Below are positions 36,101 through 45,868 of a DNA stretch of 64,000 nucleotides, piece by piece. Position numbers and translations under genes: made by a program. Origin of the DNA: Watersipora subatra. Taxonomy: Eukaryota > Bryozoa > Gymnolaemata > Cheilostomatida > Watersiporidae. The DNA lies in contig NC_088708.1 of NCBI RefSeq assembly GCF_963576615.1, forward strand, positions 52,873,196-52,937,195. Reading direction: 5' to 3'. A model generated the notes under the pieces. It had not been told where the DNA came from and searched no databases. It saw nothing but the letters and a program-made list of their open reading frames with translations. Positions within the stretch are counted from its first letter, which is position 1; each line of letters opens with the position of its first letter.

Positions 36101-38919
36101 GATATTAGTCTTCGATATATTGGTTTAATGCATGATGTATTCGTACCTTCGTGACATGCGTTACTAATGTTGTTTATTGCTCTCAGCTTTCTCTCTAATG
36201 GGATTTTAATGTGATTTTGTTTCTTTGCTGCGTGTATTCTGTCTAAGAGATTTGATTACCTCTGTATGTGATTTGTGAACGATCGGCCATTTCGTTTTTC
36301 ATGCCTTATTAAAAGTTTATGAGTTTTAAGATTTTTGGTGAAGGATGGATGTTTGGTGAGTCGATTTTGATTTTTTGTTGATGCGTAGAGTTGAGATAAG
36401 CGGGTCATCCGTCAGTGTCTTGGAGAGCTGCTCGATTAGCCATTAACACTCGGGTCTTTTACGATACGTCTGCTATGATTCATTACGTTCTGTAATCGAG
36501 CGGAGGAATGGGTCTCCCTTGCTTTAGACCAATTTTGTCAAATATCCGTTTTAGCAGTAGCTATCGAGCATGGGTTGTAATATTGATGTGTTGTGGAATT
36601 GACAAGATCATGTTATGTCCAGATTATTTCAGTTCGCTCTATATCTTGTCAGAGTTAACAATATACAGCGTACATGCATGTTTTACTAAGTTGATGAATG
36701 ATGTAGTAGAAGCTACCAGAGCGGTCAATTTTAATGAAATTCATTGCTTGCAGGGCCTATTCTAACGCATTTAAATTATACTAATTACCGTATGGTGCTC
36801 AGTATAGTATATTTTATTTATAACGTTGTATAGTTTTAAAGTTTTATATCAGTATATTATATAAGCATGTATTACTTATATTCTTCTAGGTGCCGAAACA
36901 TCTTCGCAATTCGACAAAGCCTTACAAATGTCACTTCTTCACGTGAAATGGACCTTGATCTTGCCAGACAGTATTACGAGCTGCTCAATCATTCCATGGA
37001 GGTTGGTATTCCAATAGCTGAAACTTCCAGCTGGTGGCTATGATATTCATAGCCACCATAGCCTCATAGCTGACATACCTACCAATGTTGGAGTACCTGT
37101 TTATCATTGCCATCACTTGTCACTGCACTCGAGGATGGATTTAGCTAGAGTTTAATACATATTTCATAACATTCATGATGTAAGGGACAGGAGCAACAAA
37201 TTATTTTATCATTTAAAGCAATATTAAAAATGTTTTCACAAGTAGAAATGCAGGCGGTTGTAAAATTGGTTCTTTGCAGGCACAAATCTATGCGTGATGC
37301 ATAACCTCAGCAGCGTTTTTCGGTGCCTTGTCTTGTTTCATATTAGTATCGATTGGGATGTTCTTCCATTGCTATCCATTTTTCTCACTAAACTTAGCTG
37401 TACCCTGCTTGCGTTCATTTGAGAAATTCTGCACATATTTCATAGCCTTCCAACTATTCAATTATCATGTATGGCTCATTATGTAGGTCGTGGGCTAATT
37501 TGCATGACTCATGGTAGTTTTTTATAATGTGAACCAACTGTAAATCACATTTATATGTATATTTAACTTTATTATTTGATTTGATCATTATAATTGAGAG
37601 AAAAATGCTTTAGTTTGTAGTTAGAACTTTATTTACAATATACATGCGTATATATATTATATATATAATATATATATATATTATGTGCGCATATTATATG
37701 TGCGCATATTATATATATATATATATTATATCTGTAGTTGTATCATTGATTGCAAATTCCTTTACTGCGATTTTAGTTGTAGCCTGATATTTCTAGCATT
37801 GCAATGAATGTAATGTTTGTCTGGTCATTGTAGCGTAAACATCCAAGTTTTTGAAATTACCAATGTTATATTTTTCTTTTTGGTATCAAAACATTTTAAT
37901 GACTGGTCATTTAATGTTCAATTAAATTCAATCACGATGAGATGACATATTTTAAGGCATAACATGATGATGAAACGTTCTTTCGCCAACTAAATGCAAT
38001 CATATTAGTTTTCCACGCTCACATCGCCAAACCTTGCACATATTCTCTATTGTCAGATGGAAAGCCCGCAAGTGTCTCTTTACTCGGCACGCATTAGGCG
38101 ATAACAATTAGTTTTAGCTCTATATCCGCAATTTATTCGTTGATCTTTTGCCTACCTTGTATAGATGAGTAGCGCGAGTGTAAAGAAGGTATCATCATAC
38201 TCTCGTAATCGCTACGGACAAGCGACTTAGCTCTAAGTATTCTATCTTCCGCTATTTATTGCATTCCTTATGCTGTTATAAGATCATTCAAGTGCATTTA
38301 GTTTCACGTTGCATATACACTATTCAAATCAGCTTGTTTGCGCGTATTCAAGTGTACGAAATAATATTATTTAAACTAATTCATATCATAGTTCTTTAGA
38401 AAAGAGATCATGGACGTAATATCTGCTGTCTAATTACAAATATAACATTAATTTATTATATTATACTGGACCTCATCGAAAAGCAAAAAAATTTAGCAGT
38501 TTATTATTATTGCTTTATGACGCATTCTTAAGAAAATATTTTTACATTTTTGGATTAAAAAATGATATTATTTATCAAATTCTATCTTTTCACTATTTGT
38601 TATTAGTTTTGTATTGTATTTTTATTATTTGCGCTGTTGAATCACTATGAATGGCTATGAAGTAATGACAAGCGAGCCCATTACAGTTTCACTAAGCTTG
38701 AAGTTCTTCATTATATTTACATGTTTATTATTGTTTGTTTTGCAGCAAATTATAACAGTGATCCAGGAGCAAGGAGCCAAATTTACAGAGCTTGAGTATA
38801 TTCATCTGCTAAATCTGCTGCAAAGAAGCCAGCCCGCAACCCTTTCCGAAGATTTCTTAGCGAGGCAGATTCAGAGGCTAAAGCGTACAATAACGGAGAA
38901 ACATGTTTATCATGTATAA
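12496..38919 (+). CDS. EXOC4: exocyst complex component 4 (Sec8), complete, 24 exons
   Basis: Sec8 is a subunit of the octameric exocyst, which tethers secretory vesicles to the plasma membrane. I joined 24 exons with compatible phases: 2829 nt including stop, or 942 residues against about 974 in vertebrates. The most diagnostic stretches are [20 protein letters not shown] (exon 5), [12 protein letters not shown] (exon 13), [20 protein letters not shown] (exon 20), [17 protein letters not shown] (exon 22), [13 protein letters not shown] (exon 23) and [20 protein letters not shown] (exon 24). The N-terminal third is helical and charged, as expected for the Sec8 coiled-coil region. The ATG at 12496 has G at -3 and G at +4. 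Exon 13 uses the acceptor before 24207; 24243 is an in-phase alternative. The gene is divergent from KDSR and upstream of glass. Confidence 0.95.
13852..14521. mobile_element. CAGT-ended, TA-target DNA element (pogo/mariner type)
   Basis: 670-bp element in EXOC4 intron 3. Left end CAGTCATATCTTGACTTATG, right end mirrored as GAGGTATGACTG. Left flank is TA; right flank is TG, consistent with a decayed TA. The TIRs match over about 22 bp. No transposase frame. Confidence 0.65.
14655..15065. repeat. AT-rich minisatellite, 35-39 bp unit
   Basis: About ten copies of a unit such as GTATGTATATTAATTGTATT plus ATTATGAGATTAATG. It starts at the donor of EXOC4 exon 4, and the unit repeats the donor-like words ATGGTATGT seen at that exon end (14651-14659). 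Confidence 0.8.
15482..15612. repeat. 24-bp minisatellite
   Basis: About five copies of AGCACTCTGGCATATATAGC plus ATAT, beginning about 15 bp after the EXOC4 exon 5 donor. Confidence 0.9.
16908..17250. repeat. 23-bp minisatellite
   Basis: About fifteen copies of GTACACCATCGTTTCAACCG plus 3 bp, in EXOC4 intron 6. The unit is not a multiple of three and lacks stops, so all three plus-strand frames stay open and give spurious proteins of up to 141 residues. Confidence 0.92.
18430..26028 (+). CDS. EXOC4: EXOC4 exons 9-16
   Basis: Exon map: 18430-18518, 21430-21625, 22426-22608, 23700-23786, 24207-24285, 24665-24728, 25342-25442, 25955-26028. Exon 10 ([20 protein letters not shown] onward) ends in LYDITE; its last 18 nt and donor are the seed of the tandem array that follows. 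Exon 11 begins [20 protein letters not shown]. Exon 12 contains [11 protein letters not shown]. Exons 14-16 encode [20 protein letters not shown] and then [13 protein letters not shown], the counterpart of VLGVQRPLLQ. Exon 13 is the least certain in its 5' boundary, but its [10 protein letters not shown] core and its phase-1 end match the flanking exons. Confidence 0.88.
18774..19173. repeat. dispersed repeat family R1, copy 2
   Basis: Same family and orientation as 3305-3826, in EXOC4 intron 9. The block from TTAACCC (18818) to GGGTTTAA (18920) is shared. Both copies continue through AAAGCGCAGCCTCAATGGCA and beyond, so this block is embedded in a longer repeat. Confidence 0.75.
20113..20960. 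mobile_element. Mutator-like foldback element, copy 2 (intact ends)
   Basis: Long TIRs of about 170-190 bp match those of copy 1. The element is flanked by identical 10-bp words TTAAGCTAGT (20103-20112 and 20961-20970). Long TIRs plus a 9-10 bp target duplication are the signature of Mutator-like elements. It sits in EXOC4 intron 9 and has no coding capacity. Confidence 0.75.
20982..21293 (-). mobile_element. Helitron-like non-autonomous element with tRNA-like block
   Basis: Read on the minus strand it starts TCTATTTATATATAAATCTT and ends CACGGCTCTTACTAG, between A and T, as Helitrons do. On the plus strand, 21133-21215 resembles a tRNA promoter: a box A-like TAGTCTAATGGATTGG and a box B-like GAGTTCAAATC. 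The cloverleaf stems do not pair, so it is not a tRNA gene. A relative lies at 28751. No clear 3' hairpin was seen. Confidence 0.45.
21608..22218 (+). repeat. tandem array seeded by the EXOC4 exon 10 splice donor
   Basis: About fourteen copies of a mostly 37-bp unit beginning TTGTATGACATCACTGAG, followed by GTGTGT or GTATGT. The first copy is the real end of exon 10 (coding LYDITE, boundary at 21625) and its donor. Later copies lie wholly in the intron, and most retain an intact GAG/GTGTGT or GAG/GTATGT site. A few are damaged (GAG/CTATGT, GCG/GTGTGT). Two early units are about twice as long. Confidence 0.92.
22961..23187. mobile_element. short relative of the CACTATGTTTCCAT element
   Basis: 227-bp element in EXOC4 intron 11 with TIRs of about 40 bp (left CACTGTTTCCATG, right mirrored as CGAATGGAAACACAG). 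It also shares the GGAGTTGC words inside the TIR with the nested element at 1901-2557. The outer bases are slightly decayed. Confidence 0.6.
23297..23570. repeat. dispersed repeat family R2, copy 1
   Basis: Matches 37246-37557 in direct orientation, including ATTGGTTCTTTGCAG and CTTCCATTGCTATCCATT. Both copies are in EXOC4 introns. Class unknown; no TIR or tRNA-like part found. Confidence 0.75.
24045..24156. repeat. duplicated intron segment with acceptor-like end, copy 1
   Basis: Close match to 29950-30067. In copy 2 the terminal TATCTTTAG is the functional acceptor of EXOC4 exon 20; here the same word ends about 50 bp before exon 13 and is followed by three copies of a CTTTAGGACTATAAT-like unit (24150-24200). 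Confidence 0.8.
24943..25029. repeat. direct duplication of about 44 bp
   Basis: Two adjacent copies containing GAACAAGCAGTTGTAGTTA and GTTAACTGGAAAGGTT. Confidence 0.8.
25120..25245 (-). repeat. tRNA-derived SINE, copy 1
   Basis: The reverse complement carries CTTCGGTGGTTAAGGTGGCA and TAGGTCAGTGGTTTAAG, then GGTGGTGTAAGAA and TCACAATTGC. The same order is seen in the better-preserved copy at 59125-59330. It sits in EXOC4 intron 14. Confidence 0.6.
26640..27230. repeat. 22-bp minisatellite
   Basis: About 27 copies of GAGTATACAGTATTCCTATA plus CA, with GAT/GAG alternation, in EXOC4 intron 16. Long open frames across it are artefacts of the period. It runs into an AT-rich palindromic tract with repeated TATATGATCTATATATAT words (27238-27335). 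Confidence 0.92.
27525..38919 (+). CDS. EXOC4: EXOC4 exons 17-24
   Basis: Exon map: 27525-27663, 28578-28662, 29701-29899, 30068-30298, 32526-32644, 35237-35332, 36890-37001, 38746-38919. These encode the C-terminal half. Exon 17 runs from [10 protein letters not shown] to [12 protein letters not shown], exon 18 gives [10 protein letters not shown], exon 19 starts [10 protein letters not shown], and exon 24 ends TEKHVYHV before TAA. Exon 19 is a low-conservation acidic and serine-rich linker. The introns after exons 20-23 are 1.5-2.6 kb. They hold one CAGT-type element (30374), a 14-bp minisatellite (31262), an AT-rich stretch (32870-33110) and a dispersed repeat (37246). Confidence 0.92.
28751..29152 (+). 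mobile_element. Helitron-like non-autonomous element
   Basis: Starts TCTATACATATAAATCTCAA and ends CATTCCACTAG, between A (28750) and T (29153), in EXOC4 intron 18. The last 25 bases include the small palindrome TGCCGGGCA, a possible terminal hairpin. The minus strand of 28835-28905 has a decayed tRNA-like block (TAGTTTAATTGG, GGTTCCGAGATCAAAT) shared with the element at 20982. A word resembling that element's 3' end (CACGGCTCTTATTAG) occurs internally at 28991-29005, so the true end may be there. Confidence 0.45.
29950..30067 (+). repeat. duplicated intron segment with functional acceptor, copy 2
   Basis: About 95-115 bp near-identical to 24045-24156. Its last bases TATCTTTAG form the 3' splice site of EXOC4 exon 20 (starts 30068). 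Confidence 0.8.
30374..31121. mobile_element. CAGTG-ended, TA-target DNA element
   Basis: 748-bp element in EXOC4 intron 20. Left end CAGTGCACCCCGGGTTACGA, right end mirrored as GCGGGGGTCCACTG. Both flanks are TA (30372-30373, 31122-31123). TIRs match over about 24 bp. No intact transposase frame. Pogo/Tigger type by its ends. Confidence 0.7.
31262..31360. repeat. 14-bp minisatellite
   Basis: About six copies of TTACTTCCTGTTCG with minor changes, in EXOC4 intron 20. Confidence 0.85.
32645..36889. other. EXOC4 introns 21 and 22
   Basis: Apart from exon 22 (35237-35332) I see no gene here. 32870-33110 is very A/T-rich with many AATAATAT words. The rest shows no repeat family that I could match within the window. 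Confidence 0.5.
37246..37557. repeat. dispersed repeat family R2, copy 2
   Basis: Second copy of the family at 23297-23570, in EXOC4 intron 23. It is followed by an AT-dinucleotide tract (37650-37730) that includes two copies of GCGCATATTATAT. Confidence 0.75.
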
Positions 38920-40764
38920 CTAGTCATTTACTAAAATTTAACAACTGAGCTGGTATATTCCTTGTGACCTTCTGACTTTTCTTATTTTTCTATTCTGATT
39001 ATCAATATTTAATACATAATATATCATACATAATAGCATCGATTATTCATGGATCTAGCAACATTTATTGCAATCAGTCCATGATTTTTCACAAATTGTT
39101 TAAAAATTAGGAACAAGATGTGAACAAAAAGCTAATAATAGATAGCTCATATTTTAATAAAAGCAAATGTTTTTGTGGCTGTAAATCTACTAATCTTATA
39201 TTGCACATTCTGTCTGTCAGTTAATATAGCAATCCATTTCCTTTTTTGTGTCACATTGAATGTTTGTTTCGCTTGTTCCACATATTAAGATTCTAATTTT
39301 CAGAATTCATTATAAATAGTATTTATATTAACAGAAGGAAATTGGATATAATTTAATATCACATAACAGCATGCTGTTCCAAGCTGTCAACAACGCTTTT
39401 AATAGCTAACAAATTAGATGAGCATCTTCTGTTGCGGAGCGTAACTACGCAAAGTGATGCTCTGACAAGTTCACACCAACAGCACGTGTAATGACTAGTA
39501 TCTCAGAATTCAGCTGCTGTCTTTGGCAGACCGCAGCGGTACGTTTGAAGATGTGTATCAATCACTTGTCTTTGACATCATTGTGTAAGAAGGCTTTGAT
39601 TAAGGATTATGAGCAGTTATTATTGCTGGGATTAACCGTACAGTGTGTGTTGGATGCACGTATCACATGCTCTCTTCATCATCTTATCAACCTTGCCACT
39701 ATAATTCTAAATGCCGCAATCAGTTTTCCAAAGTTATAGCGTCTGAACATTTGAATTATTCTATTCGGCACGTTGAAGCACAAACAGTGTGTACCTGATT
39801 TAAGTGCGTTTGCATGCTTTTGCAGAAATGCTTCAGTTCTGTTAAATTTTGAAACCGTTTAAGTTTCAATTTTGGCAGTTTTTAGATTTCTATAGAGCGA
39901 TTACGAGTTTCTCTGTACTTGATTGACCGAAAATTGGAAATTTTTGTGTATTCAGCATGAAGTGTAAATGTCTACTGAAGACCTATTACACTTACTGTAC
40001 GTAAATGTACTTGAAAACACAGCTGGAGTCTAAAGATCAAGTCTAAAGATGCCATTTAATGGCAGCAACTTTAAAGCTGCAAGAACTGGTCCATGATCTA
40101 CGAATAAAAGGCAGCAACTGATATCTAAGTGACAGCAACTACAAACAGTTGAAAATACCAATCGTAGAGTACTTTATCTGTGAAGAGGTCTGTGAGCTGA
40201 CTCATTTAAGAGTAGTAACTTATGAAGAGGTCAAAAAGTTTTGTTGTGGTTTCAAAAACACTTGTATCTTTTCATAAAGGCGTGAAACTATAGCACATGC
40301 CAACAATTTGAGGGCACTTGAATGCGTGCCTTGGTACATACCGTATCACACAATTTGTGGTCAAAATAATAATTTTTTCATTGTATCCGTCTTGCCTTGT
40401 CACACTTCAGCCTTCTGCAGCAGTTGTAAATTAGTCTCATTGAGTTTGCAGTCTGAAGAGTGCGCATTCAATATTGTTATCTTGTTGTCCTAACGATGAT
40501 CATATAATTAGACCCACTACATTTACATTCAAAGTCGATTGCTCTTCTTCTTTTTTTCTAGATTACTTTAGCGTTTACAAGTGTCAAGTAGCGATTAATC
40601 ATTTCTTTTCTTAAGAGCCATTAGCAGTCATTAAAAAGTTTTTTTCATAGCGACATTAGTTTATTGGTTTGTTAAGACACGCGAGAGAAATTATAGGTTT
40701 AAGAAAATCTGCTCGTGCCGTTGTAATATGCTGTGAAATTCATCAGCTCTCATCACATATGCAG
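38920..40764. other. EXOC4-glass intergenic region
   Basis: No convincing exon. An AATAAA at 39156-39161, 237 bp after the EXOC4 stop, is a candidate poly(A) signal. Any glass promoter and first exon should be in or near this region, but neither could be placed. Confidence 0.45.
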
Positions 40765-40907
40765 AGGCGGTGAAACCATTTCGATACCGGTTTTATGAAA
40801 ATTCAAAAGCCATTTTGACTAATTCCATGGTTTATGAATTATCCGATGTTGTAGCTACTATTATTTGGTCAATGGATACCATACTAAAGGATCTAATAAG
40901 CACACAG
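40765..40907 (+). CDS. putative upstream coding exon of glass
   Basis: An open stretch bounded by a good acceptor (ATATGCAG before 40765, or GCAGAG before 40767) and a GTACGT donor after 40907. It reads VKPFRYRFYENSKAILTN and continues to MDTILKDLISTQ, ending in phase 0. That matches the phase-0 entry of the exon at 41699. The C-terminal part (DTILKDL) faintly recalls the NTILDSL segment near the N-terminus of fly Glass, which is weak evidence. There is no in-frame ATG, so it could only be an internal exon. It could equally be a chance open stretch. Confidence 0.3.
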
Positions 40908-41698
40908 GTACGTGCCACAATCGGACATGAAAGCAAGCCGACTAACTTGTAAGTTATCATGATATTAAGATATTAGCAAACGTTAGTTGGCTAGTTCTTT
41001 CTCTGCCTCTTCACACTCATTCTTTCCAGTCTCTGGGGTAAGCACTGGCGTGAGCGTTCAACCATTCCGTGTCGCGCTTTCTCATGCCAAGATTGCATTT
41101 GGAATATTTTATTAACACACCTTTTCGTCTTATGGTACATTTTAGGTTTCCTTCGACTTTTTGAAAGATGGTTATTTAAGAATATATAGGTTTCATTTCA
41201 TAAAAAATCACTTTAAAGTAAGTTGTTTTTAATTTTGATATTTAATTTATATAACTGTTAATCGCTTAAAATAAATCCTTTTAAATCATATATTCTCATT
41301 CAGAGAATATCAAGAGAATATCACATTTTTCTGCGCTGTAAATTATCACATTATCAATAAAAAAGTGGCTGAAAGAATCTCCTCTACTATAAGGTTTTAT
41401 TTATTACTGGGAGCCAACTCTTCAATGACTACTAAACTTAATTTTTCTTTCGGTTGCCAAGGGATGCCTTTTGCAGCTCTATAAAATTAAACGTCTTCAT
41501 ATTCTTGAGCCAATAATTTTACGAGAAAGCTTGTGGCCTTATGATCTGTCAGTCAATGTCTAAATTATAGCTTTTGGTCATGTCGAATGTATCCTAATGT
41601 GCTTTTGCCTAGTTTTGTTACGAATCACTGGAGAGGCAATAAAATCTCAGGTAACCGCTACAAATTGAATACACTTGTTTCAAACTTTGACTTACTAG

Positions 41699-44600
41699 CG
41701 TGGCATGTTGGTCACGGAGCCAGCTACTATTGGAATGCAAACTTTCCATCACCCGCCTAGTGATGCCGCCAGCTGTTTCTACAAGCACAAGCTTATGAAT
41801 GACTTGAAGGCCCAACAGAAAAGAAGGTAAGTTTTTTACATTAGTTATTAAAAAGATGTTTAAAATCTTTTTTTCATTATATTATCCTAAGTTTGTGTTA
41901 AACAACTGTCAAAAAATTCTACTACTAGCTAAAACATGACAGAAACTTCTTGCTTATTGTGAGGTTTAAAATCCTTTATAATAGTTTTAAATTTTTTAAA
42001 ACTTGGTATCAAATCATTGCTTCAGATATCACTCCTTAAACTTTCATATCATTATAACAGCTGATGAAAATAATTAGATGCATTTATATGGTCTTTAGGT
42101 AGGTTTTCAGCCATAGTAAATGCTCTGTGAGATGTGTGTTGAAAGGAGGGAGATAAGGGCTGCTACTTTGTGTATCTCTTTAGTTTCTGCTACAGATAAT
42201 TTTAGCCATTGATAGCATTTTCAGTAATAATTTCAAGGAACTTCACAAAGTTTCTATAGATTTTTTACAACTATAGTTTGAATTTATTTAAAAGTTTAAT
42301 TATAGTGACAAATATATGGTTGAAATAGAACAAGAAAGCTGTGCGGCTCAGTTCATAGACCCCTTTAAAAATACTAGTAATTCTTTTAAAATAATCTAAT
42401 TTTTCTGCAACGATTCACGATGATGAGCTTCTCTCGTACTGGCTGTACTGTTAAGTGCTCTCTTTGTTTTGTTTTCATAGTTCTGAGAGCTATATACCAG
42501 CAGCAGCAAGTAATGATAACATTAGTTGTTTGAAAAGTATGAAAAAACAGTATATTAGCTGTTTAATAAATAAATAGACTTTTTCAAAAAGGTTTTTGCA
42601 TTTGTGTTAATTGTTAGTTCACCTGTTTGTATAGATGCCATTAGTTTGTTAGCATCCAATGTAAAAATTACACAACAATTATGATGCTTTTAGCATCAAT
42701 TTGTTCAGACAGGAATCACATCAGTTTCTATTATTTTATGTTAGATTCTGGTACTCTGCCAATGAAATTGGCAGAAATTGTATTTTATTGTTTTGCAGCT
42801 CATATCTTTATTTTTCAAGTATTCTAAGTGTGCATTAAAAGAGTTACTTAACATAACATTTTATGCATAAGTTAAAAAATATTCTCCCTATCTATCCGTA
42901 AACAAACTCTGTATCTAGTTTTAGTGATATACACTGGATATTATATAATAAACATTACTTTGCTCAAATTGCTTTTATAAAATAGCTTCACTTTTTTGGC
43001 TGTTTTTTATTTAGAAAATACACCGCTATATATTATTTTTTTTATAGTAAATTTATATATAACATAAAGTAATAGGATGTATATTAATAAAATAATTGAA
43101 ATTAGTTTTAGGTTCAATAATTATGGTCATTTATTTATATTAATGTGAAATATATGATTTGAATATTATCAATGGTTAGTATTTAAGATTAGTTCAACTG
43201 TTTATAAATTATATATTAAAATTTATTTCTTAAGTATGTTATAGCATGTCTCACTGTTTTTGGATAGTGCTGAAATAAAAGTGTTAAAAGTCAGTTTTAT
43301 TAGGTGATCACTCTAATGCTGTATTATTCCAAATTTATAAGCCATTTTTATTTTCTAACCCTTTGAAACATTTTATTGAATTGATTAGTGTTGGTTTTTA
43401 TATATAAAATATATTTGCTATCTTTTTTATTTTTAAATCTTTTGTCCTTATATAAGTTTGTGTTTAGAATAATACACGTTGTATCATCAACCATTTGGAA
43501 TTTGTAGCTGAACTTTTTTACTGAAATACCTTTAATAATTATGCCAAAAATGTATTATGCTTTTTAATGTTAGTAGCAGTGAACATTGCACAACAAAAAT
43601 AATATTGGAGGAATAAAAACATACAACAAATAAAATAAAAGAATAAAAAGGATATTTAGAATAGGAGTTTGCTATTTGTTAGCAGTGGAACAAAATGATA
43701 AAAATGGATAAAACTGTGAGAACCATGAAAGTCTAAATTAAATATTACATAATAGCTAAGTATAAAAAATATATTACACTACATTATTATTATTACACTA
43801 AATATATTACATTATATTATTGTGTAAAAGAGAAAGGAAACTGATAAAGGATGGGTTGCTAGTTTGTGACAATGGAAGTAGCAGTCCATATAATAATCAC
43901 ACAGGGGAGGATTAGTTGGGTTCAATGAAACTTGTCAACAGTAATAACTAGCAACCATTCGTGATTTGACTCTCCAACTACAATCATCACATCTCCTCAG
44001 CTTGTTGAATACAAGTTAAAATGAAGTTTGAGAGAGTTTCATCAAAATTTCTCAGTTATAGCAATGCATTCACGCTGTGGGTAAGATATAAAATATTCCT
44101 AAAAATAATTTTAAAAGGTGTTTGGAGAACTCGTCTTCTAAAACTAACTTGTAATTTTGTAATTTAAGTTTGTATTTGTCTTAAAGAAAGTTTGTAAATG
44201 TATGTCACTTTATGTAACTGAAAAAAAGAAGAAATGATTTCTTTTAAATTATTTTACTCTTTGTTTTACTATTCCATTCATATTTACAGTATTTTAATTT
44301 TAGTATTTTTATTTATTTTATTCAGCTCAATTTTTGCATTCATATTATTTGTAATTAATATTATGTTATTATACACTATATTATTATTATTGTAAATTAT
44401 ACAATTATACAGGATGATTTTTAAGATTTTAGTTGATTTTATTGCTGACATTGCTTTATAATTACTGTGTTTCTTGTAAAAGAATATGAAGTATAAGAAT
44501 TTGATAAAACGGACAGGATATTGTGAGAGCAATATATTACATCGGGCTTCATTTTACATCTTGTTTGTTGAACATGATAGAAGAAGTGTCAGCTACTGGC

Positions 44601-45868
44601 TCATAGTTGTAGATGGCATCTACTATAAGAAATGCGTTTTGTTGTCAGACTACTGGCGATTAGCACCGGCGATTACTAGTCATTATTATCTATTTGATTC
44701 TCTTTGGCAGCATAATAATGATATTCTCTGAATCTCAGTTATTATATTGAATTTTTTTAAACACATTGTCAGATAGTAAGAAACAAAGACCCTTGAACTG
44801 ACTAAAGATTTTCTAGTGCTTTTATATTTAGTGTCTTGAAGATCACAGTTACATCTGCCTGGATATTAAGTTGGATGCATCCTGTTTTGTAGTGACTTTA
44901 ATAACGGAGTATCAGACATTTGGCAGAACAAGTACTATGGCCCGTCTCCACCTCCGCTCACACCTCATCCGCAATCCTTCCAACAAACTGTAAACCCTCC
45001 CAAGCACTGCCATGTGCAGACACGAGACTTACTGCCCCACGGGGTGGGTCCGTATCCACACAATCCGCCGCACAACTATAATCAGCAATCCAAGTCTACA
45101 TATTATCCGCATTCCACAATCTCCTCGTCAGCACCTCAGGCAGCGTCTAATGTGTTGCATTGGCAACACCAGCAACATCCCCTCCAGCAACGACTATCAC
45201 AACCGCAACCGATGCCGCCCGCATCCAATCAGGATGAGTTGATAGGTACTCAGCAGAATCACAGATTCACAGACATATTTATACGCCGCCAAAACCCTGC
45301 CGGATACCTTCTTTCCCTGAATGAAACCCAACAGCCTTGGTGCCAATCTCCAAGTAGTTCCAAAGATGGACTCTTCCAGCAGCCGGTTACCAAAAATATC
45401 TGTAGACTCTGCGGCAAAAGCTATGCGCGACCCAGCACCCTAAAAACTCACATGCGTATACACTCAGGAGAGCGGCCTTTTCATTGTCGAGTATGTAACA
45501 AGTCATTTAGTCAGGCGGCCAACCTCACAGCTCACTTGCGTGTTCATAGTGGTGAAAAACCTTTTTCATGTCCGGTATGTCATAAAACCTTTTCTCAGAG
45601 CAGCAGTGTAACAACTCATATGAGAACACACTCGGGTGACAGGCCCTACAAGTGCCCTATATGCCGAAAAGGTTTTAGTGATTCTTCTACTCTTACTAAG
45701 CACCTGCGAATTCACAGCGGTGAAAAACCCTATAGATGTAATTATTGTTCCATGAGTTTTAGTCAGTCAGGAAACCTCAATAGACATATGAAAGTTCATG
45801 AGCAACCGCAAAAAGTTGAGTCGGGAGCTTCCTCTACGTCTCCTGCCCAACCAGGAGAACTAATCTGA
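41699..45868 (+). CDS. gl: Glass-type C2H2 zinc-finger transcription factor
   Basis: Two exons: 41699-41826 (ATG at 41705, or entered by the acceptor before 41699) and 44893-45868. The phase-2 donor and one-base carry-over join as a Ser codon. From the 41705 ATG the product is 365 residues. Residues 42-210 are rich in Pro, Gln, His and Ser. Five contiguous C2H2 fingers, each C-x2-C-x12-H-x3-H, occupy 211-343 with linkers such as SGERPF, SGEKPF, SGDRPY and SGEKPY. Signature segments [63 protein letters not shown] and [11 protein letters not shown] match Drosophila Glass finger by finger. Glass is a sequence-specific nuclear activator required for photoreceptor differentiation. The protein is shorter than fly Glass (about 600 residues), so upstream exons may be missing. 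Confidence 0.9.
41827..44892. other. glass intron before the zinc-finger exon
   Basis: 3-kb AT-rich intron. No coding exon or mobile element recognised. The phases of its two flanking exons fit. Confidence 0.6.
45401..45799 (+). other. gl: five-finger C2H2 DNA-binding domain of Glass
   Basis: All five fingers are encoded without an intron. Finger starts are residues 211, 239, 267, 295 and 323 counted from the 41705 ATG, a strict 28-residue period. The helix residues of each finger are the part that matches fly Glass best, while the protein outside this block is not recognisable. Every zinc ligand is present. Confidence 0.92.

Noticed and set aside
41618..41815. 65-residue minus-strand frame beginning MGLQVIHKL
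   Set aside because: Antisense shadow of the first glass exon; the plus strand has correct splice sites and a phase match.
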